This document shows, piece after piece, positions 53,117 to 63,685 of a stretch of DNA of 64,000 nucleotides. Below the pieces are notes generated by a model. The model ran no database searches and was not told the DNA's origin. It saw only the letters and a program-made list of their open reading frames with translations. Numbering within the stretch: the first letter of the stretch is position 1; each line of letters begins with the position of its first letter. A program made the position numbers and the translations under genes. This DNA comes from Myxococcales bacterium (GTDB lineage Bacteria; Myxococcota_A; Polyangia; Polyangiales; Polyangiaceae): the NCBI GenBank assembly GCA_004193285.1, contig SECP01000002.1, forward strand, positions 124,001-188,000, given 5' to 3'.

Positions 53117-54091
53117 TCACTGATTCAAGAACTGCCAGATGACTCGCGGCGACGGGTCGCGGAACGCCAGGTAGTGATCGCCGCCGCTCACTGTCCACAG
53201 CTCGAGCGCGCCATGCTCACAATTCGCGAAGCGAGATACGCGCGTCTCTTTGCCCGGATAGCGCTTCTCGAAATCCAGCGCTTCGCCTGGCTGCGCGTCC
53301 GCGCGACAGCCAAGACGCGCCGCCCAGTCCGAGAACGTTTGCGCCGCCGAAGCGTGCTCCGGCAACAGCGGCATGTTGAGGAAGTGGCCGCCGCGGTACG
53401 AGACGATGGGGTCCGCGTCGCCGTGCACCTCGAGCACGCGGAGCGGCTTCTTCGGTGTGCGGCAGGTGACGCGCTCCAACGGCCCCGCCCCGGAGATGCT
53501 CACGACGCCGCGCACGAGGTCCGGCGCTTCACACGCGAACCGGTGAGCCATGAAGCCGCCGTTCGAAATACCACCGATGTACACGCGCTCCGCGTCCAAC
53601 TCCGGGTGCTCACGCAGCGTGCGCTCCAGGAGCTCTGCGAGCGCAGCGACGTGGTCGACGTGCTGACCGGTGAAGTTGCAGCAGCTCGGGCCTGCATCCC
53701 AGAAGCGACGACCCAGCGAGTCTTGCGGTCCGTTGGGCGCCATCCACGCGACGCCTTGCTCGGCCGCGAACTTCGGCCAATCCGTGCGCCGCTCGATGTC
53801 TTCGGCGGAGGTGCCGATACTGTGCAGCATCAGCAGCAACGGCGTCTTCTGCCCCGCGGCGAGCTGCTCCGGCAGGTGCACGGGCGCCTCCAAAGGCGCA
53901 GGCGCCGGCGCGGGCGCGACTACCCGCGGCTCCGGCTGGGGTGAGGCCGGCGGAGCGGAAACCAGGGCTGAGGGAGCGGGCGAGGCAACGCTGGAGGGCG
54001 CGCTAGAGCCCTTGCTCACGCCCGTTCGCTGCTCACAAGCGAGCGCCGAAAAACACGACAGAGCGGTGACGAGGGCGAGGACCGAACGCAT
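53117..54091 (-). CDS. Lipoprotein alpha/beta-hydrolase of the PHB depolymerase / feruloyl esterase type
   Basis: The ATG at 54091 gives 324 aa with a signal ending at SALAC (Cys19), then a Pro/Ala/Ser linker and a hydrolase domain. The nucleophile Ser is in GGISNGGFMAHRFAC, Asp in VHGDADPIVSY, His in SGGDHYLAF, and LLLMLHSIGTSAEDIE contains the oxyanion region. It resembles LpqC-like feruloyl or acetyl-xylan esterases. If it releases hydroxycinnamates, the phenolic acid decarboxylase at 48724 could use them. This is context only. Confidence 0.75.
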   Translation of the reverse strand: MRSVLALVTALSCFSALACEQRTGVSKGSSAPSSVASPAPSALVSAPPASPQPEPRVVAPAPAPAPLEAPVHLPEQLAAGQKTPLLLMLHSIGTSAEDIERRTDWPKFAAEQGVAWMAPNGPQDSLGRRFWDAGPSCCNFTGQHVDHVAALAELLERTLREHPELDAERVYIGGISNGGFMAHRFACEAPDLVRGVVSISGAGPLERVTCRTPKKPLRVLEVHGDADPIVSYRGGHFLNMPLLPEHASAAQTFSDWAARLGCRADAQPGEALDFEKRYPGKETRVSRFANCEHGALELWTVSGGDHYLAFRDPSPRVIWQFLNQ

Positions 54092-54659
54092 CCACCTCCT
54101 CGAAGCAGCCAACGTGCCAAGGAAGCCGCGGCCAGCTTCTGGCGCCAGCGGAATACTCGGAGCCGCTCCGAGACCAGCCCGCACACGCGCTGCTAGTTCG
54201 TTTCGTTGCAAAGCAATCACCCAAACGTGCGAACCACGCGCGCGTCGATTCCCACCCTCGTTCGCTTGCGCATGGGAGCGCGCGGCCACGTGCGCGCGGT
54301 TCGCGAAAAAAAAGCACGTCGTCGCTTCGCCTCGATGCATCACTGATCTGGGTGATGATTTTTCACAACTGCAATCCGAAGCTCACCGAAGTCCATGTTC
54401 GCTTTCACCACTGAGTCACTTTGCTTCTTTCCGCGAGCAACCGCTCAGCATGAGTCACACACACTATCGTGTTGGTCATTTCAAACTCACTAGTGAACCG
54501 CCGATTCGTGCTGTTGACGCCAGCGAAACATTCAACGTAGTAGCAAGCTCAATCACGCTCATGGTCAGTGAGCGGTGAGCGACGCACTCGGCACCACGGT
54601 CGCTTCCACCGATTTCACCGACCGACGCACGACAACAACTCACGCACTCCGAAAGCTAC
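54092..54659. other. Long divergent intergenic region, AT-richer than flanks
   Basis: No gene is supported. From about 54350 to 54660 the sequence is visibly less GC-rich and contains several TCAC/GTGA words: an inverted repeat CATCAC-N8-GTGATG at 54338-54357 and a palindrome TCACTAGTGA at 54487-54496. It separates the hydrolase lipoprotein from the ThDP enzyme and probably holds both promoters. Confidence 0.5.
54338..54357. promoter_or_regulatory. Inverted repeat CATCAC-N8-GTGATG
   Basis: Six-base arms around eight bases. ATTTTTC follows on the plus strand, which could mimic a terminator, but it lies between divergent genes and an operator is more plausible. Confidence 0.35.
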
Positions 54660-56531
54660 ATGGCGCATAAGTCTTCAGTTCATGCTGATGCTCGGGCAAA
54701 CGCTCGTTCCGACTACCGCTCTGACGTCGAAATGGAGGCAGCTCCAGAGTCGTATGTCGCCGAGCTTCGGCCGCGGCCAGAGTCGCCACCAGCGCGAGCG
54801 GAAGCGCCCGTCGTGGACGCGACGGAAGCGCTGCTACCGGCTGCTCATCTGCTGGTACGAGCGCTGGTGCAGTCGGGAGTGGACACGTTCTTCGGCATCC
54901 CCGGCGGCCCGGTTTCGCCCGTTTTCGACGCGATCTTGAACACGCCCGGTGCGCGCCTCATCGAGTCGCGGCACGAGACGGGCGCGGCGTTCGCGGCGGC
55001 TGACTACCAGCGCGCCAGCGGCCGAACTCCAGCGGTGGTCGTGACCGCGGGCCCCGGCGCGACGAACGTGGTCACCGGCGTCGTATCCGCTCACTTGGAG
55101 CGGGTGCCGATGCTGGTCATCTGCGGCGACGTGGCGTGGGCGGCGGACGGCGGACGCCTCCTGCAAGACAGCGGTCCCGAGGGCATCGCGGTGGAGAGCA
55201 TGCTGGGCAACGTGACCCGCGCAACCGTGCGCGTCTCTCGAGCCCGCACCGCGACCGCTCAGGGCCTCGCGGCGCTGGACGCGGCCCAGAACCCCGCCAA
55301 CCCGGGTCCCGCCCTGCTCGTGCTGCCGATCCAGCTCGGCCGCGCCGCGACCCCGACCACGACCGTCGCCACTTCTCGCACCGAGTTTCTGTCCCGTGCG
55401 CCACGGCACGTGGTGGAGGCCGCCGCGGAAGCGCTCCTCAACGCGCGTCGGCCGTTGCTGGTGCTCGGGGCTGCGTGTCGCCCGCACGCCGCTGTCATCC
55501 GCAAGCTGGTGGACGCGCTCAACATTCCGTTCGTCACGACGCCCCAGGCCAAGGGCATCGTGAGCGAGCTGCACCCGCGGTCCCTGCGTCACGGAGGCTT
55601 GGCCGCCTCGATGTGGGCCCGCGCATACACCGCTCGAGGGGTAGACGTAGCGCTCGCGCTCGGCACGGATTTGGACGATTGCTCGGTAGGCCCGACCCGC
55701 TACGTGGAAGAGGGCGGCAAGCTCATCCACGTCGACCTGAACGCAGCCGTGTTCGGCCGGAACCTGCCCACCGAGCTGGGGGTAGTGGCGGACCTCGCCA
55801 CGTTCGCGGAGGACCTTTACGAAACGGCGCTGAGAGAAGGGCTACGCCACCCCACTTCCAGCCAGGTGCTGCGCGAGCTACGCCAGTCCCCCGCCTACGA
55901 ACAGCCGGATTTCGAGAGCGATGCAAGCCCGCTCATCACCCCTCAACGCGCGATCGCGGACCTGCAAGCCGCCGCGGGGCCCGAGGCGGCATTCGTGACG
56001 GATATTGGCGAGCACATGCTCTCTGCTCTCCATTACTTCACCGCAACCGGTCCCGAGAGCTTCACCATCCACCTCGGATTGGGCAGCATGGGCTCGGGCA
56101 TCAGCGGCGCGATCGGCCTCGCGCTGGCCCGACCGGAGCGCCCGGTCGTGTGTGTGTGCGGCGACGGCGGGATGCAGATGGCCGGCATGGAGGCGCTCGT
56201 CGCGCTCAAATACCGCCTGCCCATCGTGTACGCAGTCTTCAACGACGCGCGTTACAACATGGTTTACCACGGCTACCGGCAGGTATTCGGCCGCGAGGCG
56301 CAGTGGGACACGCCCTGGACCGACTTCGCGCGCTGGGCGCGCTCCATGGGACTGGCCGGGCTCCGCATCAATCACCCCGGCGAGATCGACGAGGCGATGC
56401 TGCGAAGAGTGCGCGAGACGAGCTTGCCGCTCGTGCTGGACATTCGCATCGATCGTGAGGTGCGGGTCGCCGGCGGCGGGCGGAACGAGGCGCTGCAGCA
56501 CATGTCCATGCGCGACGGCGCGGGGCGCTGA
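54660..56531 (+). CDS. ThDP-dependent acetolactate-synthase-like enzyme
   Basis: The 623-aa protein has a divergent N-terminal extension of about 55 residues, then the three ThDP domains. The activating Glu106 is in RHETGAAFAAADYQR, the middle domain has ARRPLLVLGAACRP, and the ThDP/Mg motif is GDGG (501-504) with NDARYN at 528-533. It lacks an adjacent ilvN regulatory subunit, so it is not a normal IlvB. It could carboligate a 2-keto acid to an acyloin or be a benzoylformate-type decarboxylase. The KASIII-like gene follows after one base, resembling the xclA-xclB arrangement. Confidence 0.85.
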   Translation: MAHKSSVHADARANARSDYRSDVEMEAAPESYVAELRPRPESPPARAEAPVVDATEALLPAAHLLVRALVQSGVDTFFGIPGGPVSPVFDAILNTPGARLIESRHETGAAFAAADYQRASGRTPAVVVTAGPGATNVVTGVVSAHLERVPMLVICGDVAWAADGGRLLQDSGPEGIAVESMLGNVTRATVRVSRARTATAQGLAALDAAQNPANPGPALLVLPIQLGRAATPTTTVATSRTEFLSRAPRHVVEAAAEALLNARRPLLVLGAACRPHAAVIRKLVDALNIPFVTTPQAKGIVSELHPRSLRHGGLAASMWARAYTARGVDVALALGTDLDDCSVGPTRYVEEGGKLIHVDLNAAVFGRNLPTELGVVADLATFAEDLYETALREGLRHPTSSQVLRELRQSPAYEQPDFESDASPLITPQRAIADLQAAAGPEAAFVTDIGEHMLSALHYFTATGPESFTIHLGLGSMGSGISGAIGLALARPERPVVCVCGDGGMQMAGMEALVALKYRLPIVYAVFNDARYNMVYHGYRQVFGREAQWDTPWTDFARWARSMGLAGLRINHPGEIDEAMLRRVRETSLPLVLDIRIDREVRVAGGGRNEALQHMSMRDGAGR

Positions 56532-56532
56532 C

Positions 56533-57609
56533 ATGCACGCGAAGATAGCCGGGCTCGGGCAATGGCTGCCGGCGGGCGTGCGCAAAAACGAAGACTGGCC
56601 CGCGGAGTTCAGCGCCGCGAGCAAGCGCCGCCAGGGCGACCGCACGCTGGTAGACGTACCGACCGAAGGCGAGCCGGACTTGCACCGGGCGATCGTCAAG
56701 CGCTGCCTCGCCGAGGAAGAAGGCGACCCGTTCTTGGGTGGTCGCGAGCGGCGCATCGCGGATCCTGGCGCGAGCTCGGCCGAAGCAGAGGCCTCCGCGG
56801 GTCGAGCCGCGCTCGCTGACGCGGGCGTGGACGCGGCGCAGGTGGACGCGGTGTTTTCTTGGGCGCTGGTGCCGGATCGGCTGATGCCGTCCAACGCTTG
56901 TCGGGTGGCGCAGCGGCTCGGCGCGGCCCACGCGTGGGCCTCCACGGTGGACGCGGCGTGCGCCAGCCCCGTGACCCAGCTCACGCTCGCGGCCGCGCTC
57001 ATCGAGTCGGGTCGGGCCCGCACGGTGCTGCTCACTCAGTCGCACCTCGTCAGCCCTACCTTCCCGCTCATGCATCCGGCTTCGCCCTGCGTCGGCGACG
57101 GCGCTACCGCGATGCTGGTCGTCGCTTCGGAAAAGCCGGGAATCTTGCTCACGCACAGCGTGACTCACGGCGAGCACTACGACGCCGTGCTTTGGTGCCG
57201 CAGCAAAGACAAGACCGCGGATCCACCGTGGTGGGAGCCAGGCGGAGCCTTCTTCATGGGCAGCCACGATCAAGATTCGACTCGGCAGCTGATGCAAGAC
57301 ACGGTGAAGGTCGGCGCGACCACGGTGCGCGAGCTCGCCGAGCGCGCTCACCTGGAGGTGCGCGACATCGCCGCGCTGGCGAGCGTGCAGCCCCGGCGCT
57401 GGGTACCGGGGGCGATCGCCGAGGGGCTCGGCCTCTCGCCGAAGATCGCGGTCGACACCTACGAGAGCTACGCCCACTTGGGTGGGGCCGGCGCGGTCGC
57501 CAACCTCCTTGCCGCGCGCGAGCGAGGCTTGCTGAAGCCGGGCTCGCTGGCGGTGATGTACGCTCAGGGCGCGGGGTTTACGCGGGCCGCCGCCGCCCTA
57601 CGCTGGTGA
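56533..57609 (+). CDS. KASIII-like (3-oxoacyl-ACP synthase III family) enzyme with altered triad
   Basis: The 358-aa protein has the thiolase-fold Cys143 in STVDAACASPV. Where KASIII has His in HQAN, it has Val285 (SVQPRRW), and the Asn of the GNTS block aligns with His315 (YAHLGGAG). With Cys alone conserved, ordinary chain elongation is doubtful; acyl transfer to a hydroxyl or a shared site with a partner is more likely. It begins one base after the ThDP enzyme stop. Confidence 0.83.
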   Translation: MHAKIAGLGQWLPAGVRKNEDWPAEFSAASKRRQGDRTLVDVPTEGEPDLHRAIVKRCLAEEEGDPFLGGRERRIADPGASSAEAEASAGRAALADAGVDAAQVDAVFSWALVPDRLMPSNACRVAQRLGAAHAWASTVDAACASPVTQLTLAAALIESGRARTVLLTQSHLVSPTFPLMHPASPCVGDGATAMLVVASEKPGILLTHSVTHGEHYDAVLWCRSKDKTADPPWWEPGGAFFMGSHDQDSTRQLMQDTVKVGATTVRELAERAHLEVRDIAALASVQPRRWVPGAIAEGLGLSPKIAVDTYESYAHLGGAGAVANLLAARERGLLKPGSLAVMYAQGAGFTRAAAALRW

Positions 57610-57615
57610 CGAGCG

Positions 57616-57636
57616 GCCGCGGTTCGGCGCCGCGGC
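57616..57636. terminator. Likely bidirectional terminator hairpin
   Basis: A perfect 7-bp stem GCCGCGG/CCGCGGC with a 7-base loop lies between the convergent KASIII-like gene and the histidine kinase gene. There is no U-tract. Confidence 0.45.
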
Positions 57637-57654
57637 TAGCCGCGCAGGCAGCCT

Positions 57655-59313
<1,659 letters not shown>

Positions 59314-59322
59314 GGGAACCGG

Positions 59323-59946
59323 TCACCAGCTTATCAGCGTCGAACCGTCGAAGCGATTGATTAGCTTGGTCTCGAACCGCGCTTGAATTCCGCAGGATTC
59401 GAAGGCACCGACCGCGCCCCCGGCGATCGCCGACTCTATCCAGATATATTCCTCGCGATAAACCATCTCGATCGAGTGGCTTCCGTGACGGACGATACTC
59501 CAGTGACCGTATTGATAGGTTTGGCGGCGAGCGGCGAGGCCCTGCTCGGTGAGCCGCACCGGGTCATTCGAGAGCAGCCGGAGCATCGCTCGTCCGAGGA
59601 GGCTCGTCGCGAAGGTGGTCGCGTTCGTGCGCCAGATATCGTGCATGCCAGCGTGCACGTTCTCCACCCCTTTGAGGGATGCGCCCGCCATCGCGAGACG
59701 AGTCATATAGTCCCGCAGCGGATACATGCGCACGGCAGACCAACGCTCACCAGCGAAGTGCCGCTGGTAGAGGTCCGCCTTGCCGGCGCGCTGCACGACG
59801 CTCTCCAGGGACTTCAGGTACAGTCCCCGGACGCGCGCCGATGGAGGCACTGCTTCCAAACGGTCCGCGATGTCGCAGTACGGCGCGAGCAGCTCGACCG
59901 CACGTGATTGGCGGAACGAGGACGGACTCGTGGACTCCATCGACAT
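59323..59946 (-). CDS. DUF2378 (TIGR02265) family protein
   Basis: The ATG at 59946 gives 207 aa; TTG at 59958 is possible. VRGLYLKSLESVVQRAG and RFFAGERW-like HFAGERWSAVRMYPL, plus GASLKGVENVHAGM, fit DUF2378, a family known almost only from myxobacteria. It is about 200 aa, the usual length. It stops 9 bases before the histidine kinase start, so the two may share a transcript. Confidence 0.75.
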   Translation of the reverse strand: MSMESTSPSSFRQSRAVELLAPYCDIADRLEAVPPSARVRGLYLKSLESVVQRAGKADLYQRHFAGERWSAVRMYPLRDYMTRLAMAGASLKGVENVHAGMHDIWRTNATTFATSLLGRAMLRLLSNDPVRLTEQGLAARRQTYQYGHWSIVRHGSHSIEMVYREEYIWIESAIAGGAVGAFESCGIQARFETKLINRFDGSTLISW

Positions 59947-60169
59947 GCTCGAGGTCAACCCAGGGTTACATCCTCATGGTAGGAGCGCGAAGGTCAAGAA
60001 AAACCAGGTAACCTCCCGGCCAGACCGCGGTTAAGCTCACCTTCGAGAACGCAGCCTAGGGCGTGTAGGGCCGGCGAGGCGCGAGTGACAGCTGCTTTTT
60101 TGGACAGGGTCCGGTCCGACGGGCGGCTCGATGCCCCGGAGCGCTCGCTGCCACCGGCTTCGCGCTTGC

Positions 60170-60625
60170 TCAGCGCGGCAGCGAAACCGGAGCCGGCGCC
60201 TTGGTCATGCCGGCCAGCTGCGCTTGCAGCGCTGCTATTCGTCGGCGAAGATCCTCGCGACGCGGCTCGGTGACGCCGCAAAAATCCAGTGCGGAGGCGA
60301 TCTCCAGAGGAGCGTAGGCACGGACCCGCAGCCCCAACAAACCGAGCGCCCGAGCGACGCCCCGCACCAGCGCAGAGTCGGTGAGCACCGCGATGCCGCC
60401 TCCCGTGGACTTCATGAACGAGACCACATCCGAGCGCTGCTGGGCGCTGAGGCTCGCCCGAGGGGGCGCTACGACCAGCGTCGCGCGGATTCGCAGTCGA
60501 TTGGCGTCACGGACGGTGATCAGCCGCGCCCAATCGTGCGCCGAGGGCGGCATGTCCGCATGGACGACCAGCAGCACCTGGTCGACGATGTCGAAACGGA
60601 GCGAATCTCCGAGGGCGGCGTCCAC
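60170..60625 (-). CDS. Hypothetical protein (STAS/SpoIIAA-like fold likely)
   Basis: The 151-aa protein has the pattern of small SpoIIAA/STAS-like proteins seen in myxobacteria: a QVLLVVHADMPPSAHDWARL strand-helix, LRIRATLVVAP, QRSDVVSFMKSTGGGIAVL and a VRAYAP strand. A helical C terminus ends in a Pro/Leu tail. I do not assign a function. Confidence 0.6.
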   Translation of the reverse strand: MDAALGDSLRFDIVDQVLLVVHADMPPSAHDWARLITVRDANRLRIRATLVVAPPRASLSAQQRSDVVSFMKSTGGGIAVLTDSALVRGVARALGLLGLRVRAYAPLEIASALDFCGVTEPRREDLRRRIAALQAQLAGMTKAPAPVSLPR

Positions 60626-60756
60626 GCCTGAACGAACGGCTCAATCAACCCCGCCTTAACCCTCCGGCCGGCTCGCTCGCCTGGAGGCTGGCAAGGGACC
60701 CTGCCCTTGCTGCCAGGTGGCCCGTGGACCGGGAAAGCTGCTACCTTCTGGCGGCC

Positions 60757-61371
60757 ATGAAGGTCCAAATGGGATTGCTGGGCTGGGCTGTCGTTGGAGC
60801 TTTTTCCGTGGTCGCGGCGTGTGGCGGCTCGAGCGACGAGGGCGCAGAGGCTGGCGGAGGCGCTGGAAAAGGGGGTTCTGCGACGGGCGGAGGCAGCGGC
60901 GGCTCCAGCGCGAGCGGTGGCAGCAGCAAGGGCGGCACCGCCAGCGGTGGCTCCAGCGCGAGCGGCGGCAGCAGCAAAGGCGGCAGCGCCAGCGGTGGCC
61001 GAAGCACCGGCGGCACCCCGGGCACGGGCGGCTTCAACTTCGGTGGCTTCAACGCCGGTGGCGAAGGCGTAGACCCTTCCGATTTCACCTGCGAGTCCCC
61101 TCCGAAGGTCGGCTCCGAGTGCGGTGCGGACGCGGTCCCCTGTTTGAACGGGACGGACGTTTGCTACTGCGACATGAGCAAGTGGGCGTGCATGAGCGTG
61201 CTGGGGGGCACCGGCGGCGGGGCGGGCACCGGGCCCATCGGCAACATCGAGTGCCCCGACACGAAGCCGACGGCTGGCACTCCGTGCGGAGCCAGCGTCG
61301 GCTTCTGCCCTTACGGCGGCGGCGCGTTCAGCGGCTGCGCTTGCTACGAAGGCAACTGGGCGTGCCTGTGA
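60757..61371 (+). CDS. Small lipoprotein with Gly/Ser repeat linker and Cys-rich C terminus
   Basis: The ATG at 60757 gives 204 aa with lipobox VAAC (Cys22). Residues 30-110 are Gly/Ser/Ala repeats (GGSSASGGSSKGG twice). The C-terminal 90 residues have eight Cys in two copies of a similar motif (SECGADAVPCLNGTDVCYC and GTPCGASVGFCPYGG), suggesting an internal duplication. Function unknown. Confidence 0.72.
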   Translation: MKVQMGLLGWAVVGAFSVVAACGGSSDEGAEAGGGAGKGGSATGGGSGGSSASGGSSKGGTASGGSSASGGSSKGGSASGGRSTGGTPGTGGFNFGGFNAGGEGVDPSDFTCESPPKVGSECGADAVPCLNGTDVCYCDMSKWACMSVLGGTGGGAGTGPIGNIECPDTKPTAGTPCGASVGFCPYGGGAFSGCACYEGNWACL

Positions 61372-61389
61372 GCCGCGCCTACGCCGCTC

Positions 61390-62616
61390 TTACTTGACGA
61401 CGTCGCGTCGAACGCAGCCGAACCCGACGCTGAGCTTGGCGGTCGAGTCGCCCTGCACGGCGTCGCACGTGCTCGGGCAGAGCACGATCGTGGTGGGATT
61501 CGCTTCGTCGTCGAAGCGCCAGGCGAGGTCGCCCTCGCAGTCTGCGTCGTAGGTCAGCTCGGAGGTGTCACCGGCCAGCTCCGCGGACAAGTTGACGAGC
61601 TCCGGGTCGAAGCGGCTACCCGCCGGCGCCGGCGGGATGGGGGCGTCACAGGTGATCGAGCTCTCGCGGATGCGATCGATGGCCGCGTTCAGATCGGCTG
61701 CGGTTTGGTCGGGGTCTCCGGTGTCGATGAAGATGGCGGCTTCCGTGCCGCCCGCGACCGCGAGCACGTTGAGGTCCGAGACCGTATCCGGCCCGCCCTT
61801 GCCTTCCGGATTGCGCACGCCAATCACGTAAGTCGGAAATTGCGCAGACGCTTCGGTGATCGCGGCCTCCACCGCGGAGATGTCGTCCTCGCTGGAGTCG
61901 CACCCCTGTGGGTAGCCGTCCGTCACCAGCACCAGCGCGTGGGCTGCGTCTTGAGCCGCGTCTATCTGCGCGAGGAGGTACTCCGTATTGCCTTGCACGA
62001 CCGCCAGCGTGGGCGTGCCGCCACGCCACTTAGCGCCTTCGTCCGGATCGATCACGGCGATCGCTTCCCCGAAAGCGTCCGACGGGAGCTCGGTCATGGC
62101 CACGTCCGGCTCCGCATAGGTGGACGCTTCGCACCGGTCGCTTTCGTCTTCGTCCGGGAAAAAGCTCAGCGAAGCGCTCACGCCGGTGGACGCCGGATCT
62201 TCGAAGAAAGCGCGCGTCGCGGCCACGACCGGGCGCCATTTCAGCTCCGGATCGTGCCACTCCTCGTCGCCCTTGCCCATGCTACCCGAGATGTCGAAGG
62301 CGAATGCGAGGCGCACCGGGCGAAGCTTCGTGGCCGCAAACTCAGCGGAGCATTGTCCACCGCCGGTGCCCGTGTTCCCGCTTCCTCCCTGGTTACCATT
62401 CACGTCCGTGCCGCCTTGGCCGAGCTGCAGCGAGCCGCCGGTCGCGGTAGCGCCGCCGTTCGAAGAGGCGCCCTGGCCGTTTGCGCCCTGGCCGTCTGCC
62501 CCTTGCCCGTCGCCAGATCCTGGCGAGCCGTCGTCGCCGCCGCAGCCAGAGCCGAGTAGTAGCGCACTTGAGGCAGCGAAGGAGACGACGAGAGCGCGAC
62601 CGAGCGTAAGCATCAT
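61390..62616 (-). CDS. VWA-domain lipoprotein
   Basis: The start at 62616 (MMLTLG) gives 408 aa with a signal ending at GSGC (Cys25), a Gly/Asn/Ser linker and a von Willebrand A domain. The MIDAS motif is FDISGSMG, with the late Asp/Thr in GGTPTLAV and LVTDGYPQGCD. A C-terminal beta-rich region with Cys follows. VWA proteins bind metal-dependent ligands on the cell surface. The gene is convergent with the preceding lipoprotein gene, 18 bases apart. Confidence 0.83.
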   Translation of the reverse strand: MMLTLGRALVVSFAASSALLLGSGCGGDDGSPGSGDGQGADGQGANGQGASSNGGATATGGSLQLGQGGTDVNGNQGGSGNTGTGGGQCSAEFAATKLRPVRLAFAFDISGSMGKGDEEWHDPELKWRPVVAATRAFFEDPASTGVSASLSFFPDEDESDRCEASTYAEPDVAMTELPSDAFGEAIAVIDPDEGAKWRGGTPTLAVVQGNTEYLLAQIDAAQDAAHALVLVTDGYPQGCDSSEDDISAVEAAITEASAQFPTYVIGVRNPEGKGGPDTVSDLNVLAVAGGTEAAIFIDTGDPDQTAADLNAAIDRIRESSITCDAPIPPAPAGSRFDPELVNLSAELAGDTSELTYDADCEGDLAWRFDDEANPTTIVLCPSTCDAVQGDSTAKLSVGFGCVRRDVVK

Positions 62617-62780
62617 CCGCCCAGCATAGCTCAAGACTCCGCAGCCTCGAGCGCCCCCGCCCCGTCTCCCCACGGAGTTACAGCACGAGCACTTCGGCCC
62701 GGTGTCGGGACATGTCGCACTCAGAGGCGCCCGACGAGCGAGCTCGTTGCGGCCCTACTCCTCGGCGGTAAGCTCGCGAG

Positions 62781-62996
62781 GTGAACCAACTGGGTCGCGG
62801 CTTGATCGTGCTCGGCGTGCTGCTGGCGGTCGTCGGTGTGGCGCTCGTGCTGGGCGGCAAGCTGGGGCTGGGGCGGTTGCCCGGCGATATCGTGGTGGAG
62901 CGAAAGAGCTTCACCTTCAGCTTCCCGATCGTGACGAGCATCGTGGTGAGCCTCGTCCTCACGGTGCTGGCGAACCTGCTGCTGCGGCGACGCTGA
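62781..62996 (+). CDS. DUF2905 small membrane protein
   Basis: The 71-aa protein has two membrane helices separated by a loop with GRLPGDIVVERKSFTFSFP, the DUF2905 signature. The GTG start gives LGRGLIVLGVLLAVVGVALV as first helix. Function unknown. Confidence 0.88.
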   Translation: MNQLGRGLIVLGVLLAVVGVALVLGGKLGLGRLPGDIVVERKSFTFSFPIVTSIVVSLVLTVLANLLLRRR

Positions 62997-63103
62997 GGTC
63001 GACGCCCCGTTTTCTGCGGGTGAAGGCGCGTCCGGTCGTGGGACCAAACTGCCGCGAGGAGCGGGGATTGTGGTTCGACCTTCCGATCGTATGCTGCGCG
63101 CGC

Positions 63104-63685
63104 ATGACGCAGACCAGCTTGTCGCTGCCGAGCCGCCTGTGGCTGTCGTGGGTCGCGTGGTTTCGCATTTTGTTCGATGGTCGTTACGCCGCGCGCGTCG
63201 CGGCGCTGGAAGAGGGAGCCCCGGAGCCGGAGTCGCTGCCGCGCGAAAGCCGAGTCGCCCCTCCCCCGCCCGTCGCGGAGACGCCACGAGCGGAGGCCCC
63301 GCGCGCTTCCCCCGAGGATGGCGCGCTACAGCTGCTGGCTCTCTTGCAACGTGAAGGCAGGTTCGTGGATTTCGTGGAGCAAGAGGTGACCGCGTTCAGT
63401 GACCAGGACGTGGGCGCCGCCGCGCGGCTGGTCCACGAAGGGTGCCGGAAGGCGCTCCACGCCCACGCCCGCGTGAGCAGTGTTCGCACCGAGGCCGAAG
63501 GTGCGCGCCTCAGCCTCGAGCAGCCGAGCGCGGAAGTGAAGCTCGTCGGCAACGTCGCCGGCGCCGCGCCGTTTCGGGGTGTCCTACGCCACCGCGGCTG
63601 GAAGGTAGACGAGCTGAGGCTGCCGAAGCTCATCGGCGCGCATGACCCGAAGGTCGTCGCTCAGGCGGAGCTGGAGCTGTCATGA
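63104..63685 (+). CDS. DUF2760 protein
   Basis: The 193-aa protein has a basic/hydrophobic start (RLWLSWVAWFRILFDGRYAA), a Pro/Ala/Glu linker and the DUF2760 domain: ALQLLALLQREGRFVDFVEQ, DVGAAARLVHEGCRKAL, GVLRHRGWKVDELRLPKL. In many proteobacteria DUF2760 sits next to an Hsp70-like gene, as here (ATGA overlap), and probably acts as its partner. Confidence 0.85.
   Translation: MTQTSLSLPSRLWLSWVAWFRILFDGRYAARVAALEEGAPEPESLPRESRVAPPPPVAETPRAEAPRASPEDGALQLLALLQREGRFVDFVEQEVTAFSDQDVGAAARLVHEGCRKALHAHARVSSVRTEAEGARLSLEQPSAEVKLVGNVAGAAPFRGVLRHRGWKVDELRLPKLIGAHDPKVVAQAELELS

Noticed and set aside
54338..54365. Intrinsic terminator (6-bp hairpin plus T5)
   Set aside because: It lies between divergent genes, where no transcript would end; an operator is more plausible.
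54660..56531. Housekeeping acetolactate synthase large subunit (ilvB)
   Set aside because: No ilvN or ilvC follows, the N-terminal extension is atypical and it is coupled to a KASIII-like gene.
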